A stretch of 64,000 nucleotides of DNA from contig CAZIQL010000010.1 of the NCBI GenBank assembly GCA_964541485.1, positions 1 to 64,000 on the forward strand, written 5' to 3'. This document shows, piece after piece, positions 40,533 through 48,295 of this stretch; the stretch's first letter is position 1; every line of letters begins with the position of its first letter. Source of the stretch: SIG299 sp964541485 (GTDB taxonomy: Bacteria; Bacillota; Clostridia; Lachnospirales; Lachnospiraceae). The notes under the pieces are model-generated. The model was not told where the DNA came from, did no database searches, and saw only the letters and a program-made list of their open reading frames with translations. The translations under genes were made by a program, and so were the position numbers.

Positions 40533-42649
40533 GAAAGACAAAAGGACACTTATTTTATTTATGTTTGATGATTGTCATGCTGAGCTCTGCGGCTTGTACT
40601 CCGAAAACTCCGCCGGAACCTTCGCCTACTCCGACGATGGAACCGGAAGAAACACAGAAGGGCAATGAAATTGCAGAAAAGGTATATCATGAGAGTTTTT
40701 CTGTGACAAGCACGGAAAACGGAAATACAGTTGAGGCGCAATCGCTGACATTTCACCCGGCGGACGGATATCTTCCGGTGGTTTATGCAACCTACGCAGG
40801 ATGGGCTTCCACGTTGGAAACTCATTATGAGAAGGCGGCAGAGGAACGCTGGGGATACGAGGTGGTTGGTATCATAAACGGCTCGTTCTTCAGTATGACA
40901 GACGGCATGTTGATGGGCATTACCATTACAGACGGACGTATTACCTGTGCACATACGGGATTTTCCGGTGAGCTTGTTACCTTTGGGACAGATGGCGTCA
41001 TGCGCGTGACGAAGAGTGCTTTGGAGTATAAGTTTTCCATTAATGGCAAGGAATATGAGAACGCACTTCACTATTTCAATAAGGTGAGTCAGGCTGGTGC
41101 GGTGAGTGATAAAATCTACTATTGGGATTCTGCTTGCGGCAACAAGTCGGATGCGGCTGAAGCAGGTTATGAACTGTTGTTTAATAAGATAAATCATTCC
41201 GAACTTTCTGTGGGCGGCACCTTAGTGGGCGAGCTTGTTTCGGTGACAGAGACCACAGAGGAATCCAAGGGAATTGCATTTGAAAGCAACCAATTTGTTT
41301 TATATTGTAAAGCGGCTTCTCCTTATGCGGAGAGTTTGAAGAATTTAAAGCCGGGAGCGCAGGTGCGGATTGAGGTAAACGAAACCATCGCGGAATCCAA
41401 GGAAATCATGGAGAACTGCTCCTCTGCCATCACGAATGTTGGCTGGTTGGTGAAGGACGGGGAAGACCAGACACAAATCCGCAAGACCATCGGAACACAT
41501 TCTGTCACATTGGAGGCACGTTGGACGGCCTTTGGTACAAAGCCGGATGGTTCTTATGTGTTCTTTACAACAGAAGGTCAGGCGACCGGTGAAGGCGGTT
41601 CGGTGACTCTGCGTGATGTTGCCAGAGTGATGATGGAATTAGGTTGTACCAATGTTATCCGAATGGATGGTGGCGGTTCTTCCGCGATGTACCTTTGTGA
41701 CAAGGGCGATGGAACACCGGGATATGCTCAAGCATCTTCCCGTGGTGTATCCGATTGTATTATGCTGGTGAAGCGTTCTTCTATGGCACCGGAGGGAGAA
41801 TTGGAGACTTCCCTACAGGAAGCTATGGCTACTGTCAAGGCGCTCTATGAAAAAACAAAGGACGAAGAAATGGGGGAAGCTTTGACCTACGCTACGGAAA
41901 TTACAGGAAAAGGTAACGCCACAGAGGGCGATTATAAAAAGGCTTGCATGAAGATTGCCAATGCAACTTATTACATAAAAGGACTCGAAGATTTGCTTGT
42001 ATCTGCACAGAGCGCAGACAAAGAGGCCTATACAGAATATGCTTATACACATCTGACCGATGCAATTAAGGAAGGTAAAGCTCTTCTTGATGGCAATGCG
42101 GCAAAAGAAGAACTTTTATCCGGTTATAATAATTTATTATATTGGTATACCTTGACCGGAGAAATTGCAGTGAATGTTGCCGCCGGAAAAACCTATACCA
42201 CAAATATTGCATCCAATACCACATATCCGGATACAGATGGCAAGGAGCTGACAGACGGAATGCTTGGGGATGCTACGAATACCAACTCGTCGGCGTGGGC
42301 AGGTTTTAACGGTATTGCGAGTGGGGCAACCTATGATGTGATTGTGGATTTGGGAGAAGCGATGGATGGTTTGAGTAAATTCTCCGTGAATGCGCACCAG
42401 CAGCACAGCTGGGGAATCAAGGTTCCTAGTGAAATCATGATTTTTGTATCGGAAGACGGAGTTTCATGGACGCCGGTTGCGGTTACGATCGTCTCTCCGG
42501 AAATCACGGAAAGCTTTTATCCGGGAGCTCATACCTTCACGGTAACAGCTGCAGAAGCTGTGTCCGGCCGTTATGTGAAATATGCACTGACTCCGGTAAG
42601 TCAATTTGTTTTCATCAGTGAAGTGACAGCGGAAGTGCAGTATAAATAA
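40529..42649 (+). CDS. Phosphodiester glycosidase-domain lipoprotein with F5/8-type C domain
   Basis: Cell-surface lipoprotein of 706 residues. Signal peptide with lipobox SSAAC (Cys about 23) and a short Pro/Thr linker. The NAGPA/DUF2233 phosphodiester glycosidase domain spans about 80-410, with GIINGSFFSMTDGMLMG, TLRDVARVMMELGCTNVIRMDGGGSSAMY. A helical spacer (about 420-530) leads to a discoidin/F5-8 type carbohydrate-binding domain (about 545-706). It probably removes a sugar-1-phosphate cap from wall polymers or glycans. ATGA overlap with the upstream gene. Confidence 0.87.
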   Translation: MRKTKGHLFYLCLMIVMLSSAACTPKTPPEPSPTPTMEPEETQKGNEIAEKVYHESFSVTSTENGNTVEAQSLTFHPADGYLPVVYATYAGWASTLETHYEKAAEERWGYEVVGIINGSFFSMTDGMLMGITITDGRITCAHTGFSGELVTFGTDGVMRVTKSALEYKFSINGKEYENALHYFNKVSQAGAVSDKIYYWDSACGNKSDAAEAGYELLFNKINHSELSVGGTLVGELVSVTETTEESKGIAFESNQFVLYCKAASPYAESLKNLKPGAQVRIEVNETIAESKEIMENCSSAITNVGWLVKDGEDQTQIRKTIGTHSVTLEARWTAFGTKPDGSYVFFTTEGQATGEGGSVTLRDVARVMMELGCTNVIRMDGGGSSAMYLCDKGDGTPGYAQASSRGVSDCIMLVKRSSMAPEGELETSLQEAMATVKALYEKTKDEEMGEALTYATEITGKGNATEGDYKKACMKIANATYYIKGLEDLLVSAQSADKEAYTEYAYTHLTDAIKEGKALLDGNAAKEELLSGYNNLLYWYTLTGEIAVNVAAGKTYTTNIASNTTYPDTDGKELTDGMLGDATNTNSSAWAGFNGIASGATYDVIVDLGEAMDGLSKFSVNAHQQHSWGIKVPSEIMIFVSEDGVSWTPVAVTIVSPEITESFYPGAHTFTVTAAEAVSGRYVKYALTPVSQFVFISEVTAEVQYK

Positions 42650-42672
42650 CCAAGGGCTCTCCTTATTACAAG

Positions 42673-42719
42673 AGGCGGTCTCCGGAAAACAAGTTTTCCG
42701 AGAACCGCTGCCGCCTTTT
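42673..42719 (+). terminator. Terminator after the lipoprotein gene
   Basis: AGGCGG pairs with CCGCCT around an inner GGAAAAC/GTTTTCC hairpin, followed by TTTTC. A further small hairpin GCGTCC/GGACGC lies just downstream. Confidence 0.75.
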
Positions 42720-42827
42720 CTAAAATCGCGTCCTTTGGACGCTTTTCGTGACCTCTTTTTGTTATCATTTTTCACTCCCCTTTCGCCTCAGACAATCGGC
42801 TTTCCCAGCTTTATAACCACCTACATA

Positions 42828-42928
42828 GCGGGCTTGCAGTTCGTTGTTTGTGGCAGAGTCCTGCATGTTTTTTTGAAAAAGCAGTCGGAGAGAATGACAT
42901 TTGACCGTGTGTAGGAAGGAGAGCCCGC
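42828..42928. other. Non-coding stretch closed by a GCGGGCT/AGCCCGC pair
   Basis: Within the 560-bp gap 42650-43210 no gene is convincing. GCGGGCT (42828-42834) and AGCCCGC (42922-42928) could close a roughly 100-base structured RNA. No known family recognised. Confidence 0.3.
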
Positions 42929-42932
42929 CGCC

Positions 42933-42969
42933 ATATATCGTCCTGTCGCGAAGCGATAGGACGATATAT
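42933..42969. repeat. GAA-triloop hairpin, copy 2
   Basis: ATATATCGTCCT, G, TCGC, GAA loop, GCGA, T, AGGACGATATAT. Same plan as the hairpin at 37379 with a different stem, a 17-bp helix when the G-U pair is counted. Confidence 0.6.
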
Positions 42970-42999
42970 TAGAAATTCGTTTAAGGGAGTTAAAGAAGA
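42969..42999 (+). repeat. 31-bp direct repeat, left copy
   Basis: Matches 44641-44671 at 29 of 31 positions (begins TTAGAAATT, ends GGGAGTTAAAGAAGA). In one frame both copies read RN-FKGVKEE before a stop. They flank the IS30-type element and the hairpin at 43136. Confidence 0.75.
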
Positions 43000-43135
43000 G
43001 CTTAAATGAAAAACTAACTTCTAGAAAATAGCCTAAAAATGGCTGTGAAAAGATATTCTGTTAAAAAAATGAAGATTTGGACTATGAATCCTACGAAAAA
43101 AGCACTATAATTAAGGTGTGAAGGTTGTTTGTTTG

Positions 43136-43196
43136 CATAGCAAACAGACGACCGGAAGGTTTTTGTGCAAAACGAACTTCTGCTCGTCTGTGTATG
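43136..43196. other. Long hairpin before the IS30-type element
   Basis: CAGACGA (43145-43151) pairs with TCGTCTG (43184-43190), with GAAG/CTTC and TTTTGTGCAAAA inside and CATA/TATG outside. An overlapping alternative hairpin GTTTGC/GCAAAC precedes it. A TATAAT at 43106-43111 may start a transcript. Nature unknown. Confidence 0.4.
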
Positions 43197-43210
43197 ATGA
43201 ATGGAAGAAA

Positions 43211-44567
43211 ACCTGTCTGTGCACAGAAAACTATAGGTTACTTTTTAAGAAGTGCTGGTTTCAAAAGGACGTTGTCTGGGGAGACTTTTTTTCGTCCTGA
43301 GAATGCCAGTACTTTTTTGTCTAATACAATCTCTGCAAGGTCAAAAGGTGTTTTACCGTTTAAGCTGTCTCTTGCGGTAGAGTTGATATGTCTGGCAAGT
43401 AGTGTGACCTTTTCTTGTGTGAGTGATTGCATGGTTCTTCCTTTTGGAATGACATAGCGGATGAATTCATGGTTTTTCTCCAAACGTGCTTTTTGGCTGG
43501 AAGCATAAGGGTCACAGTAAAAGACTTTGGCACGAAGTCTTCCTTCAGAATCCTTTTCAATGCTCCATGGGTCTTTAAACTCAGGACCATTGTCTGTCAG
43601 GATGATGCGGAATGTATTGACAAACAGGCGACGGCCGAGAGCGGAATAAAGGGTGTCAAACACGTTTGAAACTTCCGCTTGTGTGCAGGATTCCAGCAGG
43701 AAAATCAGCATGAAGGAAGATTTCCGGAACAGGAGTGTCATAAGGCATTTGCCGGCTTCCTGCGTGCCTTTTACGGTATCGAGTTCCACAACTTCATAGT
43801 CAGGAAAAGCATCACAGTATTTCTCAAAGTCACGGTAAGTTCTTCGGTTGCGATAATCATACTGGATTGGGTTTGCCTGTCTCTGGTTTTTGCGAAGTTT
43901 GTACCTCACACGCCTTGGGAGATCAATATTTCTGACATCGAAAAGTCCCTGGTCGAGGTAATTATAAAGAGTTCTTCTGGACACTTGTATATCAGAAGCA
44001 TGGGCGGAATAGATATGACTTAATGGTTGTCCCTGCCGGATAAGCGGGGATACGAGGTCATTGAGTTTTTGCAGCTGCTCCGGTGATGTATTAACACCCT
44101 GCCTGGAAGAATGAAGCCGTTCCATGTACTGGGCGTGAGCTTGTTCAGCGTGGTAAAACTGTTTCGGCTAAGAACAGTCCGAGGCATTCACGCATCCATT
44201 ACAGACATAGGGTGGAGTATTGATTCCGGGACAACGATTCGGTTCGTAGTCGGCGCAAAGCCATCTGCAATCATGAGTGTTGCAATAGCGGCAGAACTCA
44301 GGACAGCAGGAAGAACAGAGACGGGACTTTGTGCATGAAGTGAAGTGTTTGCAATCATTACCTTTGTAGTGAATGATTGGTTTTTCATCCATAAAGCGGA
44401 TGATTTCTTTGGAAATGGTCGACGGATCTTTACACAGAGAATGTGCGATTTCATTAAAACGTTTGTGATCGTTTAATGATTTCTCAATGAAGATTCTGTC
44501 GGAAAGAGTTAAATGACTACCTTTGGGATTTTTACTCATGATGTACCTCCAATCTACACAGACAGGT
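43211..44567 (-). mobile_element. IS30-family insertion sequence (inactive copy)
   Basis: Terminal inverted repeats ACCTGTCTGTG (43211-43221) and CACAGACAGGT (44557-44567) bracket an IS30-type transposase on the minus strand. Length is about 1.36 kb. The exact ends and target duplication were not resolved. Confidence 0.65.
43238..44539 (-). pseudogene. IS30-family transposase interrupted by an amber codon
   Basis: DDE transposase of about 430 codons. The N-terminal helix-turn-helix (HLTLSDRIFIEKSLNDHKRFNEIAHSLCKDPSTISKEI) and a Cys-rich region (CTKSRLCSSCCPEFCRYC) are followed by TAG at 44168-44170. The same frame then resumes at once with PKQFYHAEQAHAQYMERLHSSRQGVN and runs through the catalytic domain (ELDTVKGTQ, RIILTDNGPEFKDPWSIE, KNHEFIRYVIPKGR). 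A single base change explains the break. A downstream ATG (44125) would give only the catalytic part without the DNA-binding domain. Confidence 0.9.
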
Positions 44568-44640
44568 AATCTGATTTAAGGATACATCAGTGCACGACTA
44601 AGTTCCAGTAGAATAGAAATTACTTTTGCACAGATAGAAA

Positions 44641-44671
44641 TTAGAAATTTATTTAAGGGAGTTAAAGAAGA
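44641..44671 (+). repeat. 31-bp direct repeat, right copy
   Basis: Second copy of the repeat at 42969. Here the frame continues KGVKEEIVAVTEG and stops. Much too long to be an IS30 target duplication. Confidence 0.75.
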
Positions 44672-44674
44672 AAT

Positions 44675-44712
44675 AGTGGCAGTTACGGAAGGGTAGCTGC
44701 CACTAAAATTTT
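44675..44712 (+). terminator. Hairpin with terminator character before mazEF
   Basis: AGTGGCAG pairs with CTGCCACT around a 14-base loop, then AAAATTTTGTT. The T tract is weak. Confidence 0.45.
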
Positions 44713-44808
44713 GTTGCAAGAATCGAACTTTTGTTCTGTACATTTTCTTTGTTATGTGGTATGATGAGTGCATAAGAAAGAGTGCCGATGTTAAAAATGG
44801 ATAGAGAC

Positions 44809-44847
44809 TTGAATATATGAGATAGTTGGTATATACTATGTATATAC
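44809..44847 (+). promoter_or_regulatory. mazEF promoter with overlapping operator
   Basis: TTGAAT (44809-44814), a 17-bp spacer and TATACT (44832-44837). Two copies of the self-complementary GTATATAC (44829-44836 and 44840-44847) sit on the -10, as expected for autorepression by the antitoxin. Confidence 0.7.
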
Positions 44848-44867
44848 ATTGCGAAGGAGGGAATAAC

Positions 44868-45110
44868 ATGCAGGCACAGATTAGAGAATGGGGAAACAGT
44901 CAGGGGATTCGGCTTTCAAAAGAAATTTTACAAAGTGCGGGGCTTGCTGTAAATGAGGTTTTGGATGTGACGGTGAGTGACGGGACAATTACATTGAAGA
45001 AATCCTTCCGACATAAGACATTGGAAGAGAGAGCAGAGGCATACGGCGGCAAGTTAAATCTGGACGGTGAATTTGATTGGGGCGAACCTGTTGGAAGAGA
45101 GGTATGGTAA
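44868..45110 (+). CDS. mazE: MazE-type antitoxin (AbrB fold)
   Basis: Antitoxin of 80 residues: QIREWGNSQGIRLSKEILQSAGLAVNEVLDVTVSDGTITLKK is the swapped-hairpin DNA-binding domain of MazE/AbrB proteins. The C-terminal tail (EERAEAYGGKLNLDGEFDWGEPVGREVW) is acidic and would thread into the toxin. AAGGAGGG precedes ATG 44868; the earlier in-frame ATG at 44826 lies before the promoter -10. Its stop overlaps the toxin start (TAATG). Confidence 0.92.
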   Translation: MQAQIREWGNSQGIRLSKEILQSAGLAVNEVLDVTVSDGTITLKKSFRHKTLEERAEAYGGKLNLDGEFDWGEPVGREVW

Positions 45111-45406
45111 TGGTACATCAGGGAGATATTCTTAAGGTGGAAAATATTAAGCCGCCGGTATTAGTAGTAAGTAAAGATTTTTTTAACCAAAGCGGAGAAA
45201 TCATTGGATGTCCTATTTTGGAAAATTCAATGGAAGGACCGCTACATATTTTTGTGTCAACCGAGGAGACGAGTGGTTACGTACAGTGTGAGAAAATGAC
45301 GCTGTTAGATTTAACTGTGAGAGGATTTTCAAAAGTTGATAGACTTGCATTGATAGATGTGATTGATATTACGGACGCAATTCAGGGAATATTTGAATAT
45401 GTGTAA
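45110..45406 (+). CDS. mazF: MazF/PemK-type endoribonuclease toxin
   Basis: Small toxin of 98 residues with the PemK fold: HQGDILKVENIKPPVLVVSKDFFNQSGEIIGCPI, CEKMTLLDLTVRGFSKVDRL and a final helix. Related toxins cleave mRNA at short specific sequences. Typical members read KxRPVLVVS, and the basic residue before the Pro pair is Lys in NIKPP. ATG 45110 overlaps the antitoxin stop by one base. The pair sits immediately before uvrB and the island and could stabilise it, although it lies outside the apparent junction. Confidence 0.9.
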   Translation: MVHQGDILKVENIKPPVLVVSKDFFNQSGEIIGCPILENSMEGPLHIFVSTEETSGYVQCEKMTLLDLTVRGFSKVDRLALIDVIDITDAIQGIFEYV

Positions 45407-45432
45407 ATGAGATATATAAAAGGAGCACCCTT

Positions 45433-45714
45433 ATGGAAACAGAATCTATGTTCAAACTTCATAGCGAATTTGCCCCGACCGGAGATCAGCCACAGGCGAT
45501 TAAGGAATTGGTCGATGGTTTTAGGGAAGGAAATATGTTCCAGACCCTTCTTGGCGTCACCGGTTCCGGTAAGACATTTACCATGGCGAATGTCATCCAG
45601 GCGTTAAATAAGCCGACGCTGATTATTGCGCACAATAAAACCCTGGCAGCGCAGCTCTACGGTGAGTTCAAAGAATTTTTTCCTGAAAATGCGGTAGAAT
45701 ATTTTGTATCCTAG
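45433..45714 (+). pseudogene. uvrB: uvrB, 5' fragment cut off after codon 93
   Basis: The first 93 residues of UvrB, the helicase-like subunit of nucleotide excision repair: FKLHSEFAPTGDQPQAIKELVDGF, Walker A GVTGSGKTFTMANV, IIAHNKTLAAQLYGEFKEFFPENAVEYFVS. UvrB normally goes on YYDYYQPEAYVP for another 560 residues; here the next codons are TAG TAG and the sequence changes character. AAAGGAG precedes ATG. The break marks the left end of the defence island. The missing part is not in the window. Confidence 0.93.
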
Positions 45715-45867
45715 TAGAAAACGAAAAAAACTTGATACATATGGTGTTGATTGGTGTTGTTCAAACTATATCTTGTGGAGTGTATGGTATGGCTGGATAG
45801 TTAAATGACCTATGGACTGGGTAGTATAGGTGACCCAAATTCGTCGAGAAATACAGGATATTATTTC

Positions 45868-45896
45868 TTGTATTAAATTATAAAATTATGTATAAT
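45868..45896 (+). promoter_or_regulatory. Promoter of the ParB-like/Mrr-like pair
   Basis: TTGTAT (45868-45873), a 17-bp spacer and consensus TATAAT (45891-45896), followed by a TAGGAGG ribosome site. Confidence 0.7.
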
Positions 45897-45918
45897 TATT
45901 TTATAGGAGGTAGATGTT

Positions 45919-47052
45919 ATGGCAGATGATTTTGGAACATTAAATAAAGAACTTGTTGATGCAGTGATTGGATTGGACCAAATATATTTAGATCCAAATA
46001 ATCCACGTTTTACATCAATTAATTGGAATTATATTTCAGATGAGCATATTTCGGATGAATCAATACAGAAAATTACTAAACGAAGATTAGAAGAAGAATT
46101 TTCTATTTACAAGTTAATTGATAACATTAAAATTAATGGTTTTTTAGTAATCGACAGAATAATTGTTAAGAAATTTGCTGATGATAAGTATGTAGTATTA
46201 GAAGGAAATAGACGTATATGTGCAGCAAAGAATATTATGGAGAATTATTTGTTAGATAAAGATTATGCGAGTGATGAGGTTATTGCTTCTTTGAAAGACA
46301 TTAAATGTCTTGTATATACTGGTTCCGAGGAACGACCGGCGTGGGTGTTTCAAGGTTTGAGACATATTATCGGAATTCAGGAATGGCCAGCTTATAATAA
46401 AGCAAGATTGTTAGTGCAATTGATGGAAGATGAGGGGTTAAGTTTAACAGAAGTAGGCAAGAAATTTGGATTAACTGCTTATGGTGCCGGACAATGGGTA
46501 AGGGGATATTATGCGTTTATGCAGGCGGCTGAAGAATCTGATTATACGCAAGAAATTGATGAAAGAGCATATCCATATCTTCAAGAAGTATTTAGTAGAA
46601 GTAATCCTGTCTTTAAAGAATGGTTAAAATGGAATGATACAGAATATAAATTTGAGGACACTTTAAACTTTAATGAATTTTTGTCTTGGCTGTATCCTAG
46701 AGATGAAGAAAATGTATTAGATGGAACAGAAGTTAGAGGAAATTGGGAAAATCGAAAAATCAAAAGAAGTAATGATTTGCGTATTATTTCGTTTTTGCTG
46801 AGGGAATCTATAAATGAATTTGAGATGTTTAGAGCTGACGGTGATTTAGAAAAGGCTCAAAATGCTGCAAATATGAGAAAATATTTGGAGTCGCAAGATC
46901 CTTCTGTTGAAACTATTGAAAAAATTAAAAATTGTACAAAGGCTCTTGAAGATATCCCTTTTAAATTAGTGGTAAAACAAAAGGAGCAGTTAACGGAGTT
47001 ACTTACAAACTTAAATCAGAAAATAAGTGAGATACTAGAGGCATGTCAGTAA
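45919..47052 (+). CDS. ParB-like domain protein
   Basis: A 377-residue protein whose first third has the ParB/Srx fold pattern: VIGLDQIYLDPNNPRF, then LIDNIKINGFLVIDRIIVKKFADDKYVVLEGNRRICAAKNI (GNRR is the ParB/sulfiredoxin nucleotide-binding box). The middle has a possible KorB-like helix-turn-helix (LSLTEVGKKFGLTAYGAGQWVRGY, about 175-198). The C-terminus is helical. ParB domains bind CTP or act as nucleases in several defence and plasmid systems. It overlaps the downstream nuclease gene by ten bases, so the two act together. Not a chromosome-partition ParB: no parA is nearby. Confidence 0.8.
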   Translation: MADDFGTLNKELVDAVIGLDQIYLDPNNPRFTSINWNYISDEHISDESIQKITKRRLEEEFSIYKLIDNIKINGFLVIDRIIVKKFADDKYVVLEGNRRICAAKNIMENYLLDKDYASDEVIASLKDIKCLVYTGSEERPAWVFQGLRHIIGIQEWPAYNKARLLVQLMEDEGLSLTEVGKKFGLTAYGAGQWVRGYYAFMQAAEESDYTQEIDERAYPYLQEVFSRSNPVFKEWLKWNDTEYKFEDTLNFNEFLSWLYPRDEENVLDGTEVRGNWENRKIKRSNDLRIISFLLRESINEFEMFRADGDLEKAQNAANMRKYLESQDPSVETIEKIKNCTKALEDIPFKLVVKQKEQLTELLTNLNQKISEILEACQ

Positions 47053-47882
47053 ATGATAATCAAAAGATTTTTGATCGGATGCACAGGATAAAATTTGAAG
47101 AACGGAATTATGCGTTTGAAGAAGTACTTAAGCTATGCATTTTGGATAATTTGACCAATGACCCTGTAAAAGCAGAACTTATGGCGAATAAAAAGAGCAA
47201 TCACATGTGGGGGCGGTATTGTCAGGAACATAGAGAGGATATTAAGAATGGTGTAGTACCTCTTTTTACGATTGATAACGAATATGATAAAACAGTACAT
47301 TGGATTGGAGATACAAAAGAATATGGAACAAGGCGTGAACATTATTTTGTCCGTCCAGATTTGTACAGTTTTATTGATAAGTTAGATGATAGAGAATATG
47401 AAACACTGGCCTGTGTAGTGTGTGAACTGTTAGGTGCAGATAGGATTTATTTAACACCTAAGGGGAATGAAGGCGGTATTGATTTCCTGGCAAGGATTCA
47501 ATTTCCGAGTAAAGCTCATTTTATATTTGGTGTGAAAGGACCGATTAGAATCGTTGGACAATGTAAAAAGTATTCGACAAAAGATAATGTAGGGCATATG
47601 AAAGAATTTATCAAAACTTTAGACAGCGTACATAATAGGTCTTTTCGAGCTGGAGAAATTTTGCCTGATTGGTTTCAGTTTGAAAAAGGAGCTATTATAG
47701 GGTGGCATATATCTAATTTAGGTCATCAATCAGGGGCTTTGGATTATGCAAAGAATTATGGAGTTCTTGTGTCGGATTCAAAGCAATTAATAGATATTAT
47801 ATGTAGGACGAAATCTGTGCGTAATCAGCGGGATATACTTGGATATCTAAAATCAAGATTGGTGGAGGAAAACTATATATAA
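47043..47882 (+). CDS. Mrr-like restriction endonuclease
   Basis: A 279-residue protein with a Mrr-type PD-(D/E)XK core: YETLACVVCELLGADRIYLTPKGNEGGIDFLARI (catalytic Asp in GGID) and IRIVGQCKKYSTKDNVGHMKEF (QxK). The N-terminal 110 residues are unlike Mrr winged helices and may recognise DNA or the ParB-like partner. Mrr enzymes usually cleave modified or foreign DNA. Co-translated with the ParB-like gene, and a strong terminator follows, so this is a self-contained two-gene unit. Confidence 0.85.
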   Translation: MSVNDNQKIFDRMHRIKFEERNYAFEEVLKLCILDNLTNDPVKAELMANKKSNHMWGRYCQEHREDIKNGVVPLFTIDNEYDKTVHWIGDTKEYGTRREHYFVRPDLYSFIDKLDDREYETLACVVCELLGADRIYLTPKGNEGGIDFLARIQFPSKAHFIFGVKGPIRIVGQCKKYSTKDNVGHMKEFIKTLDSVHNRSFRAGEILPDWFQFEKGAIIGWHISNLGHQSGALDYAKNYGVLVSDSKQLIDIICRTKSVRNQRDILGYLKSRLVEENYI

Positions 47883-47893
47883 TTAGGGTAAAG

Positions 47894-47927
47894 AGTACAG
47901 AAAGCAAAACAGTTTTCTGTACTTTTT
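47894..47927 (+). terminator. Terminator of the ParB-like/Mrr-like unit
   Basis: AGTACAGAAA and TTTCTGTACT form a perfect 10-bp stem followed by TTTTTAT. Confidence 0.9.
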
Positions 47928-47953
47928 ATGGTTAAACGGGTAATCAAAGTTTT

Positions 47954-48019
47954 TGAGGGTTTGCCAAACTTTATGAGGGTCTTTCGTGAGGGGCTGGTTT
48001 GAGGGGCATTTATGAGGGG
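47954..48019 (+). repeat. TGAGGG iteron array, left end of the ISL3-family element
   Basis: Copies start at 47954, 47974, 47987, 48000 and 48013, the last four spaced by exactly 13 bp. The spacers CTTTCG and CTGGTT recur in the right array. Confidence 0.85.
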
Positions 48020-48066
48020 CTGACGTCGAGTAGACGCCAGCCCTTATCTAATGGGCAAATTTATGC

Positions 48067-48267
48067 TTAGAATTCATCATCTGGGATATTGATTCCTGCT
48101 TCTCGGAGCAGCGTTTCTAAAGTATCTATTCTTCTGTAAAGTCTTTGGATTTCCATCCAGTTTCCATGGCACAGAGCGTCAGCTTCTTCGAGCTCATGTC
48201 TTGTGAGCTGATAATCTATCCATTTCAGACAGGTGTGGTTTTTACTAAAAGCACAGTAGTTTTCCAT
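48067..48267 (-). CDS. Small protein in the ISL3-family element (66 aa)
   Basis: Begins MENYCAFSKNHTCLKWIDYQLTRHELEEADALCHGN and ends in a helical heptad-like tail (IQRLYRRIDTLETLLREAG). AGGAGG lies seven bases before ATG 48267, supporting this start over the longer frame from 48309. It follows the transposase gene on the same strand. No known family. Possible accessory or regulatory factor. Confidence 0.6.
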   Translation of the reverse strand: MENYCAFSKNHTCLKWIDYQLTRHELEEADALCHGNWMEIQRLYRRIDTLETLLREAGINIPDDEF

Positions 48268-48295
48268 GTGTAATCCTCCTAAAGATACGTATTTA

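Noticed and set aside
42969..42999. FKGVKEE reading of the 31-bp repeat as a SecE fragment
   Set aside because: Only about seven residues match and the rest does not, so the similarity is too short to support.
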